From assembly GCA_035574315.1 (NCBI GenBank), contig DATLYW010000036.1, forward strand, positions 1 through 57,840: DNA of 57,840 nucleotides. Reading direction: 5' to 3'. The notes below the pieces were generated by a model. That model saw only the letters and a list, made by a program, of their open reading frames with translations, did not search any database and had not been told where the DNA came from. The stretch comes from Candidatus Zixiibacteriota bacterium (GTDB taxonomy: Bacteria; Desulfobacterota; Binatia; UBA9968). The number at the start of each line of letters is the position of its first letter. Positions within the stretch are counted from its first letter, which is position 1. This document shows positions 26,921 to 35,462 of this stretch, piece after piece. The position numbers and the translations under genes are program-made.

Positions 26921-26944
26921 CGCCAAAGCACACAGCGAGGTCAC

Positions 26945-27865
26945 GTGAAACCGGAACAGCTCAGCATCGAAGGAATCCAGGAAATCCTCCGAAGCGAACG
27001 ATACATCTGCGACCGTTCGCTCGCCACGGTGGTCTACCTCTCGCTCGTGATGGGGAAACCGCTCCTGCTCGAAGGGGAAGCGGGGGTCGGAAAGACGGAG
27101 ATCGCGAAGGTGCTGGCCAAGGTGCTCGACGCCAAGCTCATCCGCCTGCAGTGCTACGAGGGGCTGGACGCCAATACGGCGCTCTACGAGTGGAACTACC
27201 CGAAGCAGATGCTGCGCATCAAGCTCGAGGAGGTCGGCCACGGCGACAAGGAAGCCGTGGAAACCGAGATCTTCACCGAAGAGTACCTCGTCAAACGGCC
27301 GCTCCTCGAGGCGATCCAGAGCGACGGCGCCAACCCGCCGGTGCTGCTGATCGACGAGATCGACCGCGCCGACATGGAGTTCGAGGCCTTCCTGCTCGAG
27401 GTGCTGTCGGATTTCCAGATCACGATTCCCGAAATCGGCACCCTGAAGGCGAAGCACCGCCCGTACGTCTTTCTCACCTCGAACCGGACGCGCGAGATCC
27501 ATGACGCGCTCAAGCGCCGCTGCCTCTATCACTGGATCGAGTACCCGAGCTTCGAAAAAGAGTACGAGATCATCACGACCAAGTTCCCGGAGATCGAGTC
27601 GCTCATGGCGCGGCAGATCTGCGCCTTCATGCAAAAGGTCCGCGAGATGAATTTCTACAAGCGGCCGGGCGTGGCCGAGACGCTGGACTGGGCGGCCGCG
27701 CTGATCGCGCTCAACCGCCGGGGGCTGGACGACAAGACGGTGGTCGAGACGATGGGATGCGTCTTCAAGTACCGGGAAGACCTGCACCACCTGCGCGAGC
27801 AGATCGACGCCCGGCAGCTCAATCTCGAAGCGTTGCTGCGGGCGGCTCCGGAGCTGGCGGGCTAG
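26945..27865 (+). CDS. coxD: CoxD-like MoxR-type AAA+ ATPase
   Basis: This 306-residue AAA+ protein has Walker A LLEGEAGVGKTEIAK (about residues 41-55), Walker B VLLIDEIDRAD, sensor 1 VFLTSNRTREIHDALKRRC and a C-terminal helical lid. CoxD works with the CoxE VWA protein to mature the active site of CO dehydrogenase-type molybdenum enzymes. CoxE follows after one base, which supports this role over a general MoxR chaperone. Confidence 0.9.
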   Translation: MKPEQLSIEGIQEILRSERYICDRSLATVVYLSLVMGKPLLLEGEAGVGKTEIAKVLAKVLDAKLIRLQCYEGLDANTALYEWNYPKQMLRIKLEEVGHGDKEAVETEIFTEEYLVKRPLLEAIQSDGANPPVLLIDEIDRADMEFEAFLLEVLSDFQITIPEIGTLKAKHRPYVFLTSNRTREIHDALKRRCLYHWIEYPSFEKEYEIITTKFPEIESLMARQICAFMQKVREMNFYKRPGVAETLDWAAALIALNRRGLDDKTVVETMGCVFKYREDLHHLREQIDARQLNLEALLRAAPELAG

Positions 27866-27866
27866 A

Positions 27867-29078
27867 ATGGAAATCACGCGCGAAACCGTCGCCGCAGCCG
27901 TCAACAGCTACAGCTCCGTCCGCGGGCACGGAACGCTCGCCAACCTGATGTCGTTCGCCCGGGTGCTCAAGCAGCTCGGCGTGAAGATCGGCCTGAGCCA
28001 GGTGATCGACGCCGCGCGCGCGGTCCGCCTGATCGATATCGCCGATCGGGGCGATTTCCGGGCGCTGCTGCGGGCCAACCTGATCTCGCAGAAGGAAGAC
28101 TTTCCGATTTTCGACCTGGCCTTCGACTGCTTCTGGCGCGAGCAGAGCTACGAGAAGGTCGACCCGGAGGATCTCGAGACCCAGGGCGAACCCCAGGAGT
28201 CCGGCGGGCGCGACGGCGGCGAGGAGCAGGGGCTGGAGGAGGCGCTGGCGGACGGTTTCGCCCGCGAAGACAGCCCCCGGGAGCCTCTCGAGGAGATTTC
28301 CGTCCCGGCTTACAGTCCCCAGGAATCCCTCAACCAGAAGGACTTCAGCGAAATGGGGATCGAGGAAAGCCGGGCCATCGCCCGCGCGATTCTGCTGATC
28401 GCCACCAAGATCGCCACGCAGATCAGCCGGAGGAAAAAACGCGCCCGCCGCGGCGCGACGGTCGACCCGCGCTGGACGCTGCGCCGCAGCATGAAGTACG
28501 GCGGCGAGGTCGTCGAGCTGGTCAACCGCAAGCGGCGCGTCAAGAAGACCCGGGTGGTGCTGCTCTGCGACGTCAGCGGCTCGATGGATTGCTACAGCCG
28601 CTTTCTCATCCAGTTCATGTACGGCTTGCAGAACGAGCTGTGGGGCGTGGAAACCTTCGTCTTCAGCACCTCGCTCAGCCGCATCACGCACCTGATCCGG
28701 ACCAAGGATATCGGCAACGCGCTGGAGAAGATCTCGGGGAGCGTTCTCGGCTGGTCGGGCGGCACCAACATCGGCCGCTCGCTGCACACCTTCAACCGCC
28801 ACTTCGCACCGTCGATGATGACGCACCGGACGGTGACGGTGATCATCAGCGACGGCTGGGACCGCGGCGACGTCGGCCTGCTCGAAGCCGAGATGCGCGC
28901 GCTCAAGCGCCGCTGCCGCACCGTCATCTGGCTCAACCCGCTGCTGGCGAGCGAGAACTACGAGCCGCTGTGCAAGGGGATGCAGGCGGCGCTGCCCTAC
29001 ATCGACTTTTTCCTGTCGGCACACAACGTGGACAGTCTCGTGCGGCTCGGACGCACGCTGCAGAAAATGGTGGCTTAG
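27867..29078 (+). CDS. coxE: CoxE-like VWA-domain maturation protein
   Basis: This 403-residue protein has a helical N-terminal part and a Glu-rich acidic linker (about residues 105-150). A C-terminal von Willebrand A domain carries the MIDAS motif DVSGSMD near residue 236 and Thr/Asp residues in SGGTNIGRSL and VTVIISDGWDRGD. It is the usual partner of CoxD in inserting or sulfurating the molybdenum-copper site. It is coupled to coxD and lies 29 bases before the xdhC-type genes. Confidence 0.9.
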   Translation: MEITRETVAAAVNSYSSVRGHGTLANLMSFARVLKQLGVKIGLSQVIDAARAVRLIDIADRGDFRALLRANLISQKEDFPIFDLAFDCFWREQSYEKVDPEDLETQGEPQESGGRDGGEEQGLEEALADGFAREDSPREPLEEISVPAYSPQESLNQKDFSEMGIEESRAIARAILLIATKIATQISRRKKRARRGATVDPRWTLRRSMKYGGEVVELVNRKRRVKKTRVVLLCDVSGSMDCYSRFLIQFMYGLQNELWGVETFVFSTSLSRITHLIRTKDIGNALEKISGSVLGWSGGTNIGRSLHTFNRHFAPSMMTHRTVTVIISDGWDRGDVGLLEAEMRALKRRCRTVIWLNPLLASENYEPLCKGMQAALPYIDFFLSAHNVDSLVRLGRTLQKMVA

Positions 29079-29107
29079 AGAACGGACCCGATCGGGGGAG
29101 GAGAAAG

Positions 29108-29503
29108 ATGGCAGGCCAAGGAACCTGTTACGACGATCCCAACACCGACGTCAAGAAGCGGGAATCGGTATACCATCAGGTCAAGGAGCTCCTGGACAAG
29201 GGCGAAACCGTCGCGGTGGCGACGATCGTTTCGACCAAGGGCTCGACCCCCCGGGAGGTAGGGGCGAAGATGGTGGTGACCGCTTGGGGCGAGATCCTGG
29301 GAACCATCGGCGGCGGCTGCGGGGAGGCGGATGTCAAGCGCGAGGCGATCGAGGTGATCCGGACCCGTAAACCCCGCATGGTCCGCATCGATCTGACCGA
29401 CGACATTTCTTCGGACAGCCCGGCGGTCTGCGGCGGGATCATGAACGTCTTCATCGACCCGTGGTGGAAAGAGCGCGACGAGGAGGCCGCGAACGCTTCA
29501 TGA
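29108..29503 (+). CDS. XdhC/CoxI-family protein, N-terminal domain only
   Basis: This 131-residue protein is the first half of XdhC (pfam XdhC_CoxI). It has YHQVKELLDKGETVAVATIVSTKGSTPREVGAKMVV, IGGGCGEADVKREA and the late PAVCGGIMNVFIDP, whose Cys is thought to handle sulfur or cofactor in XdhC. XdhC binds molybdenum cofactor and protects its sulfurated form before insertion. The second half is encoded by the next gene with a four-base overlap, so XdhC is split here. The ATG at 29108 has a GGAGGAG site. Confidence 0.88.
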   Translation: MAGQGTCYDDPNTDVKKRESVYHQVKELLDKGETVAVATIVSTKGSTPREVGAKMVVTAWGEILGTIGGGCGEADVKREAIEVIRTRKPRMVRIDLTDDISSDSPAVCGGIMNVFIDPWWKERDEEAANAS

Positions 29504-30273
29504 GTTCGCTCACGAGCGAGCTGATCCGGATCAGCGAAGAAAACGCCGCGGCCGTGCTCGCCACGGTGATCGAGGTCGAAGGCGACGGCCGCGTGGCGCC
29601 GGGCGCTAAATGCCTGGTGCGCGACGGCCGCGTCGTGGCCGAGACCATCGGCGAGCCGGGCATCGTGCGATCGATCGTCGCCGAAGCGGACGTTCATCTC
29701 AGGGCGGAAAAGTCGAAGCTCGTGGAACTCGCGGTTCCGGAGACCGCAGGCAGGCTCCACGTCTTTTTCGAGGTGATGCCCGCACCCCCCAAGCTCGTCG
29801 TGGTGGGCGCCGGCCATATCGCGCTGCCGCTGGTGCGGATGGCGAAGATCCTGGATTTCTACGTGATCGTCATCGACGATCGGCTGCTGTACGCGAACCG
29901 CGAGCGCTTTCCGGACGCCGACGAGGTGCTGGTCGGCGACATGGCGCGCATGCTGAAAGAGATGACGATCACGCCCTCGACGTACATCGTGCTGATCACG
30001 CGGGGGCACAAGTACGACGAGCCGTGCCTCCGCGAGATCATCCACAGCCCCGCCAGGTACATCGGGATGATCGGCAGCCGCCGGCGCATCAAAGCCTGCT
30101 TCCAGAGGTTTCGGGACGAAGAAAAGATCGCCGAAGAAGTGATCCAGCGCGTCTATGCGCCGATCGGTCTCGACATCGGGACCGAAACGCCGGCCGAGAT
30201 CGCGCTGTCGATCCTGGCGGAGATCGTAAAGGTGAGGCGGGGAGGCAGCGCCGCTTCCCTGTCTGGCCGATAG
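29500..30273 (+). CDS. XdhC/CoxI-family protein with C-terminal Rossmann domain
   Basis: This 257-residue protein has a short XdhC-like N-terminal part without the conserved cysteines (ENAAAVLATVIEVEGDGRVAPGAKCLV). A Rossmann domain follows with KLVVVGAGHIALPLVRMAKIL and VIVIDDR, then TPSTYIVLITRGHKYDEPCLREI, IGMIGSRRRI and YAPIGLDIGTETPAEIALSI, all typical of XdhC. It would complement the short protein encoded just upstream (ATGA overlap). Together they act in loading sulfurated molybdenum cofactor into a hydroxylase. Confidence 0.9.
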   Translation: MSSLTSELIRISEENAAAVLATVIEVEGDGRVAPGAKCLVRDGRVVAETIGEPGIVRSIVAEADVHLRAEKSKLVELAVPETAGRLHVFFEVMPAPPKLVVVGAGHIALPLVRMAKILDFYVIVIDDRLLYANRERFPDADEVLVGDMARMLKEMTITPSTYIVLITRGHKYDEPCLREIIHSPARYIGMIGSRRRIKACFQRFRDEEKIAEEVIQRVYAPIGLDIGTETPAEIALSILAEIVKVRRGGSAASLSGR

Positions 30274-30286
30274 GAGGGCGAGCGCA

Positions 30287-30697
30287 ACGGCCGGTCCGCG
30301 CAGGGTCACCGGGGAGATCTTTTCCGACCTCGGGCGGGCGGCCGAGTTCATGGCCCTGGACTGGGTCCGGGCGGCGCTCGAGGAAAGGCTCGGATTCACC
30401 CCGTTTCCGGCCACGCTGAACCTCCGCCCGGTTTCGGCCGCCGACCGCCGGCTGTGGCGGGCGGTGCGGGAGGAAGCGGGTATTCCGCTCCTTCCCGGAG
30501 AGCGGGGCTTTTGCGCGGCACGGTTGTACCGGGTGGAGATCCGGGCGGGGGAGCGCGCGGCGCCGGCGGCCGCGGTGCTGGTGCCGGAGGTGGAGGGGTA
30601 CCCGGAGGACAAAATCGAGGTCGTCGCGCCGCTCAGGCTGAAGGACGCGCTGGGAGTTAGCGACGGCGACCGGCTGATTCTGGAGTTCACGCGTTGA
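30287..30697 (+). CDS. ribK: archaeal-type CTP-dependent riboflavin kinase (RibK, DUF120)
   Basis: This protein of about 136 residues fits archaeal RibK, which phosphorylates riboflavin to FMN with CTP. It shows LGFTPFPATLNLRP, with the Thr and Asn of the Mg-binding TLN motif, then FCAARLYRVEI, and a C-terminal YPEDKIEVVAPLRLKDALGVSDGDRLILEF. Homology begins before the first ATG (30350): the first strand, RVTGEIFSDLG, is encoded upstream. AGGAGG at 30272-30277 is correctly spaced for an ACG codon at 30287, so I place the start there. The usual GLGEG loop is degenerate (SDLGRAA), which could weaken nucleotide binding. The stop overlaps the TTG of ubiX. Confidence 0.75.
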   Translation, partial: TAGPRRVTGEIFSDLGRAAEFMALDWVRAALEERLGFTPFPATLNLRPVSAADRRLWRAVREEAGIPLLPGERGFCAARLYRVEIRAGERAAPAAAVLVPEVEGYPEDKIEVVAPLRLKDALGVSDGDRLILEFTR

Positions 30698-31341
30698 AAA
30701 GGAAGCGGCGATTGATTGTCGGTATTTCCGGGGCGACCGGCGCGATCTACGGCGTGCGGATCCTCGAGGTGCTGGCCAAGGTCGAGGACGTGGAAACCCA
30801 CCTGGTGCTGACCAAAGCCGGCAGGATGACCATCCAGGTGGAGACCCCCTACGCCGCCAAGGACGTGGAAGCGATGGCCGACGTTGTCCACGACATCAAC
30901 AACGTCGGCGCGAGCATCTCGAGCGGTTCCTTCCGCACCGAGGGTATGGTCATCGCGCCCTGCTCGATGAAATCGATGGGCGGGATCGCCCACTCGCTGG
31001 GCGGCGATCTCCTCGTGCGAGCCGCGGACGTGGTGCTGAAGGAACGAAAAAAGCTCGTGCTGCTGGTCCGGGAGACTCCCCTGCACCTGGGGCATCTCGA
31101 AGCGATGGCGACCCTCACCCGGATGGGGGCGGTCATCTTTCCGCCGGTGCCCGCCTTCTACCATCGGCCCAAGACGATCGACGACATCATCAACCAGACC
31201 GTGACCCGGGTCCTCGACCAGTTCGACATCGACGTCGAGCTTTTTCGCCGTTGGGACGACGAAGGAATGACCCGCCATCCGGAAGCGGGAGCTCCGCCGC
31301 CCCTGGCATCGGCCCGCAAGCGCCGCGACGTCGAGGGGTAG
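30694..31341 (+). CDS. ubiX: UbiX-family flavin prenyltransferase
   Basis: This 215-residue protein matches UbiX, which joins dimethylallyl phosphate to FMN to make prenyl-FMN, the cofactor of UbiD decarboxylases. Motifs are GISGATGAIYGVRIL, SGSFRTEGMVIAPCSMKSMGGIAHSL, LLVRAADVVLKERKKLVLLVRETPLHLGHLEAM and IFPPVPAFYH. It starts with TTG overlapping the ribK stop (TTGA). No ubiD gene lies in the window. Next to an FMN-forming kinase and a DMAPP-forming isomerase, it completes a possible prenyl-FMN supply module. Confidence 0.93.
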   Translation: MKRKRRLIVGISGATGAIYGVRILEVLAKVEDVETHLVLTKAGRMTIQVETPYAAKDVEAMADVVHDINNVGASISSGSFRTEGMVIAPCSMKSMGGIAHSLGGDLLVRAADVVLKERKKLVLLVRETPLHLGHLEAMATLTRMGAVIFPPVPAFYHRPKTIDDIINQTVTRVLDQFDIDVELFRRWDDEGMTRHPEAGAPPPLASARKRRDVEG

Positions 31342-31360
31342 CGCGTTCGTTGTTTCGGCC

Positions 31361-32410
31361 ATGCCCGGCCCGAGGCTCAAGAAAGACCTGACGCCGACCC
31401 AGCGAAGGAAGAAAGAGCATCTCGAGCTTTGCCTGGAGGCGGAGACGGCGGCCGGCCGCCTCGCTACCGGTTTCGAGCGTTACCGCTTCGTTCACAACGC
31501 CTTGCCCGAGCTCGATCTCGAGGAGATCGATCTCAGCGTCGATTTTCTCGGCAAGCGGCTCCGCGCGCCGTTGCTCATCTCGTCGATGACCGGAGGATTC
31601 GAGCTGGCCGGCACGGTCAACCGGAACCTGGCCGCGGCTGCCGAACGCCTCGGGATCGCCATGGGGGTGGGATCTCAGCGGGTGGCGCTCGAGCAGCCCG
31701 CGGTCGCCGATTCGTTCCGGGTGCGCGACCTGGCCCCCGACATCCTGCTGCTCGCCAACCTGGGCGCCGTCCAGCTCAACTACGGCTACACCGTCGAGCA
31801 CTGCCGTAAGGCAGTCCAGATGATCGGCGCTGACGGCCTGATTCTTCACCTCAACGTGCTCCAGGAGGCGGTGCAGCCGGAAGGCAACCGAAATTTCAGA
31901 GGCCTCACGCAAAAGATCGCCGACGTATGCCGCGAGCTCGAGGTTCCCGTGATGGCCAAGGAAGTAGGCAACGGAATCTCGGGGGAGGTGGCCGTCCGGC
32001 TGCGCAACGCCGGCGTCAAGGCGATCGACGTGGCGGGGAGCGGCGGCACCTCCTGGTACGCCGTGGAGTCGGCCAGGGCGGCGCGGCGCGGCCAGCCGTT
32101 CGAGACGACCTTCGTCGAATGGGGCATCCCGACCGAGGAAGCTCTCGTCGAGGTGCGCCGGGCGGTGCCCGAAATTCCGCTGGTGGCTTCCGGAGGAATC
32201 CGGAGCGGCCTCGACATCGCGAAGGCGATCGCCCTGGGGGCGGACATCGCCGGGTTGGGACAGCCGTTGCTCGCGGCGGCGCTGGAATCGAGCGACAAGG
32301 TGGTCGAATTCCTCAGCGGCATCATCCGCGAGATCAAGGTGGCCATGCTCTGCGTCGGGGCCGGGAACCTCCGGGCACTGAAGGCCGCCCCCCTGGTGCG
32401 GAGGGCTTGA
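31361..32410 (+). CDS. fni: type 2 isopentenyl-diphosphate isomerase (FMN-dependent)
   Basis: This 349-residue protein interconverts IPP and DMAPP using reduced FMN and Mg. The family pattern is complete: RKKEHLELCL at the start, LISSMTGGFELAGTVNRNLA, MGVGSQRVAL, LHLNVLQEAVQPEGNRNF (the PEG loop with the Mg-binding Glu), KEVGNGIS, VAGSGGTSW and VASGGIRSGLDIAKAIALGAD. Length is normal. It lies 19 bases after ubiX, whose substrate derives from DMAPP, and two genes after an FMN-forming kinase. Confidence 0.95.
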   Translation: MPGPRLKKDLTPTQRRKKEHLELCLEAETAAGRLATGFERYRFVHNALPELDLEEIDLSVDFLGKRLRAPLLISSMTGGFELAGTVNRNLAAAAERLGIAMGVGSQRVALEQPAVADSFRVRDLAPDILLLANLGAVQLNYGYTVEHCRKAVQMIGADGLILHLNVLQEAVQPEGNRNFRGLTQKIADVCRELEVPVMAKEVGNGISGEVAVRLRNAGVKAIDVAGSGGTSWYAVESARAARRGQPFETTFVEWGIPTEEALVEVRRAVPEIPLVASGGIRSGLDIAKAIALGADIAGLGQPLLAAALESSDKVVEFLSGIIREIKVAMLCVGAGNLRALKAAPLVRRA

Positions 32411-32442
32411 AGACCGCCCCGCGGGGAAGTCACGGAGGCGCC

Positions 32443-32916
32443 ATGGCCGAGGACCTGAAGCGGCAGATCCTCGAATACCTCAAAAGTCACAACACGATGA
32501 CCCTGGCCACGTGCGCCGACGGGGTGCCGTGGGCCGCGACGGTGTTCTACGCGAGCGATGGCCTGAGCCTTTATTTCTTTTCGGCTCCCGATACCCGGCA
32601 CAGCGAGAACCTGGCGCGGAACCCTCGGGTTGCGGTTACGATCCAGGAGGATTACCGTGATTGGCGCGCGATCAAGGGGATCCAGCTGGAAGGGAGCGTC
32701 GCGCCCGTCGAGTCGGCGGCCGAGAAGGCCAGGGCGATGGCGGTTTACGCGCTCAAGTACCCGGAGGTGATCAAGCTGTTCACCGATCCCGCAAGCGGGA
32801 TCTTTTACCGGGCCTTTCTGAAGGTCCGATTCTACCGCGTTTCCCCGCGCCGGATCCTCTTCATCGACAATGAGCAGGGATTCGGCAACCGCCGGGAGCT
32901 TCTCGTCGAAGAATAG
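32443..32916 (+). CDS. pyridoxamine 5'-phosphate oxidase-like FMN split-barrel protein
   Basis: This 157-residue protein has the split beta-barrel pattern of PNPOx-like flavoproteins: NTMTLATCADGVPWAATVFY, LYFFSAPDTRHSENLARNPRVAVTI and IQLEGSVAPVES. Such proteins bind FMN, F420 or heme; true pyridoxamine oxidation needs residues I cannot confirm. GGAGG at 32434-32438 fixes the ATG. It follows fni by 32 bases and fits the flavin theme of the cluster. Confidence 0.8.
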   Translation: MAEDLKRQILEYLKSHNTMTLATCADGVPWAATVFYASDGLSLYFFSAPDTRHSENLARNPRVAVTIQEDYRDWRAIKGIQLEGSVAPVESAAEKARAMAVYALKYPEVIKLFTDPASGIFYRAFLKVRFYRVSPRRILFIDNEQGFGNRRELLVEE

Positions 32917-32958
32917 CCCGCCGGGCGGGGTCCGACGTCTAAAGTAACGAGGTTCCAG

Positions 32959-33435
32959 ATGTCCAAGGTTGTCGGAAGAGAGTTGACGCCCGAGCTCTAC
33001 GAGCGGCTGAGCGGTCGGGAGGTCGCGGCGCACGAGGGGAAAATCATTCCCATTTTTACCCTGGACCCCGCCGGCTGGCCGCATCCGGCGCTGCTGTCGT
33101 ATTACGAGGTGGTCGCCCGGGACTCCCGGACCGTCGACGTTGCGCTATGGAAAAACAGCTCCACGGCGAACAATCTCCGAAAAACTGGTAAGATCACATT
33201 GATGATCACGGACCGTGGGGTCAACTACTACCTCAAAGCAAGGGTGGCGAGGTTCGACGACGAGATGGAGGGAGTGCCCCAGGTTTCTCGGATTCGGCTC
33301 GAAACCGAGGAGCTTCTGGAAGATCAGGAGCCGAACGCGGAGATCACGGGTGGAATGACCTACCGGCGTCAAGCGGACCGGCAGGCAAGCGACTTTGCCC
33401 TGAAGGTGTTCCATCGATTGCGCGAGGCGAAATGA
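32959..33435 (+). CDS. second FMN-binding split-barrel protein
   Basis: This 158-residue protein also fits the PNPOx-like fold: GKIIPIFTLDPAGWPHPALLSYYEVVARD, then LWKNSSTANNLRKTGKITLMIT and YYLKARVARFDDEM. It differs clearly from its neighbour, so it is not a recent duplicate. Its function is unknown. Its stop overlaps the start of the macA-like gene (ATGA at 33432-33435), which ties the flavin genes to the exporter genes in one run. Confidence 0.75.
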   Translation: MSKVVGRELTPELYERLSGREVAAHEGKIIPIFTLDPAGWPHPALLSYYEVVARDSRTVDVALWKNSSTANNLRKTGKITLMITDRGVNYYLKARVARFDDEMEGVPQVSRIRLETEELLEDQEPNAEITGGMTYRRQADRQASDFALKVFHRLREAK

Positions 33436-34718
33436 AGCGTCACCGCCGTCTTTTGAGCGCCGCCGGCCTGATGCTGCTGGCGGTCGCGGGATACGGCTTT
33501 TGGAGCTTCGGCAGAGCTCCCAACGAGCCGCCGTACGTGACTGTTCCGGTGCAGCGGGCGAACGTAACGCAGGTGGTCTCCTCGACCGGGACGCTCCAGG
33601 CCGTGGTAACGGTCCAGGTCGGGAGCCAGGTTTCAGGGACGATCGACAAGCTGTTCGCGGACTTCAACACCAGGGTCAAGGCGGGACAGGTCGTCGCCCA
33701 GTTGAATCAGGACAAGTTCCGGGCCGCGGTGGACCAGGCGAAGGCCAACTTGCTCGCCGCCCGCTCCAATCTCGAGAAATCCAAGGTCGCCCTCCAGGAC
33801 GCGGAACGGACGCTCACCCGCAACCGCGAGCTCCGCGCCCGGGATCTGATCGCGCAGAGCGAGCTCGACGCGGCCCAGACGGCCTATGACGCCGCCGCGG
33901 CGCAGGTCGAGGTGAACAAAGCCCAGGTGGCTCAGGCGCAGGCGGCGTTGAACCAGGCCACCGTCGACCTCAACAACACGGTCATCCGCTCGCCGGTGGA
34001 TGGCATCGTGATCTCGCGCAACGTCGACGTGGGACAGACAGTGGCCGCCTCGCTCCAGGCGCCGACCCTGTTCACGATCGCCAACGACCTCTCGAAGATG
34101 GAGGTGCATACCAACGTCGACGAGGCCGACGTCGGCAACATCCGCGAAAACCAGGAAGTGACCTTCACCGTGGACGCGTTTCCGGCGCGCCGGTTCCGCG
34201 GCCGGGTGCACCAGGTGCGCAACGCTCCCACTGTGGTGCAAAACGTGGTGACGTACGACGCGGTGGTGCGGATCGACAACAAGGAGTTGCTGCTCAAGCC
34301 GGGGATGACCGCCAACGTCCAGTTCCTGGTGAGCCGGCAGGAAAACGTCCTGACGGTCCCGAACATGGCGATCCGTTTCCGGCCGCCGGAGGAAAAGAAC
34401 CAGGCCCAGGAGCTGCTCAGGCAGGAGCAGAGCCGCGCCGCCCCGAGGGTCGGGGCGCGCCGGACCAGCCGTTCGGGGGCGGGGGGCGGGCCCCGGGGGC
34501 CGCGCATGGTCCGCATTTACGTTCTCAGAGGCGCGAAGGCGGAGCCGGTGGAGGTCGAGCTGGGAATCACCGACGGGTCGAAAACCGAGGTGAGGAGCGG
34601 CGACCTCAAGGAGAACGAGCGCGTCATCATCGCCATGGCGAGCGCCGCCAACGGGACTTCGGGCATCGCCAATCCCTTCCAGCCGCCGCCGCAGCCGAGG
34701 CGTTTCGGTTTTCGATGA
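33432..34718 (+). CDS. macA: MacA-like periplasmic adaptor (HlyD family)
   Basis: This 428-residue protein has one N-terminal membrane anchor ([21 protein letters not shown]), a lipoyl-like half ([29 protein letters not shown]), a long alpha-hairpin (about residues 95-180) and a second lipoyl half ([23 protein letters not shown]). Beta-barrel and membrane-proximal domains follow. A basic, Gly/Arg-rich insert lies around residues 335-358. It links the MacB-type transporter to an outer-membrane channel; no TolC gene is present here. Confidence 0.9.
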   Translation: MKRHRRLLSAAGLMLLAVAGYGFWSFGRAPNEPPYVTVPVQRANVTQVVSSTGTLQAVVTVQVGSQVSGTIDKLFADFNTRVKAGQVVAQLNQDKFRAAVDQAKANLLAARSNLEKSKVALQDAERTLTRNRELRARDLIAQSELDAAQTAYDAAAAQVEVNKAQVAQAQAALNQATVDLNNTVIRSPVDGIVISRNVDVGQTVAASLQAPTLFTIANDLSKMEVHTNVDEADVGNIRENQEVTFTVDAFPARRFRGRVHQVRNAPTVVQNVVTYDAVVRIDNKELLLKPGMTANVQFLVSRQENVLTVPNMAIRFRPPEEKNQAQELLRQEQSRAAPRVGARRTSRSGAGGGPRGPRMVRIYVLRGAKAEPVEVELGITDGSKTEVRSGDLKENERVIIAMASAANGTSGIANPFQPPPQPRRFGFR

Positions 34719-35458
34719 GCGAGGTCATTCGCGTCGAGGAGCTTTACAAGACCTACCGCATGGGGGACGTGGAGGTGCCGGCCCTGCGGGGGATCAATCT
34801 CACGGTCGAGCGCGGGGAATTCATTGCGGTGATGGGCTCCTCGGGCTCCGGCAAGTCGACCTTCATGAACATCCTCGGATGTCTTGACCGGCCGACGAGC
34901 GGGAGGTATTTCCTCGAAGGCGAGGAGGTCGGCTCGCTCGACCCGGACCAGTGGGCGCACATCCGCAACAAGCGCATCGGCTTCGTGTTCCAGGGCTTCA
35001 ACCTGCTGCCGCGCACCAGCGCCCTGGAGAACGTGGAGCTGCCGATGATGTACAACGGCTTCGCGGGGCGGGAGCGGCGCGCGCGGGCGATGGAAGTTCT
35101 CTCGCTCGTCGGGCTGGAAGAGCGCACCGACCATACGCCGAACCAGCTCTCGGGCGGCCAGCAGCAGCGCGTCGCGATCGCACGCGCCCTGGTCAACCGG
35201 CCGTCGCTCATCCTCGCCGACGAGCCCACCGGAAACCTCGATTCGGCGACCAGCGCGGAGATCATGACGCTCTTCCAGAAGCTCAACGTCGAGCAGGGCA
35301 TCACGATCATCCTGGTGACGCACGAGGCCGACATCGCGGGATATGCGCAGCGGCGGGTCGTCTTCCGCGACGGCGTGATCATCGCAGACCAGAAGAACCC
35401 AGCGGCCGCTGCCGGCGGCGACCAGACCCGGGGAGCGCCCCAGGCCCGGAAGGAGTGA
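34715..35458 (+). CDS. macB: MacB-type ABC transporter ATPase
   Basis: This 247-residue ATPase shows Walker [18 protein letters not shown]-loop [19 protein letters not shown], signature [15 protein letters not shown], Walker [14 protein letters not shown] and switch His [10 protein letters not shown]. In E. coli MacB it is fused to the permease; here the permease is separate and starts four bases later. It overlaps macA by four bases. Substrates could be macrolides, peptides or lipid-linked molecules. Confidence 0.92.
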   Translation: MSEVIRVEELYKTYRMGDVEVPALRGINLTVERGEFIAVMGSSGSGKSTFMNILGCLDRPTSGRYFLEGEEVGSLDPDQWAHIRNKRIGFVFQGFNLLPRTSALENVELPMMYNGFAGRERRARAMEVLSLVGLEERTDHTPNQLSGGQQQRVAIARALVNRPSLILADEPTGNLDSATSAEIMTLFQKLNVEQGITIILVTHEADIAGYAQRRVVFRDGVIIADQKNPAAAAGGDQTRGAPQARKE

Positions 35459-35462
35459 CCCC

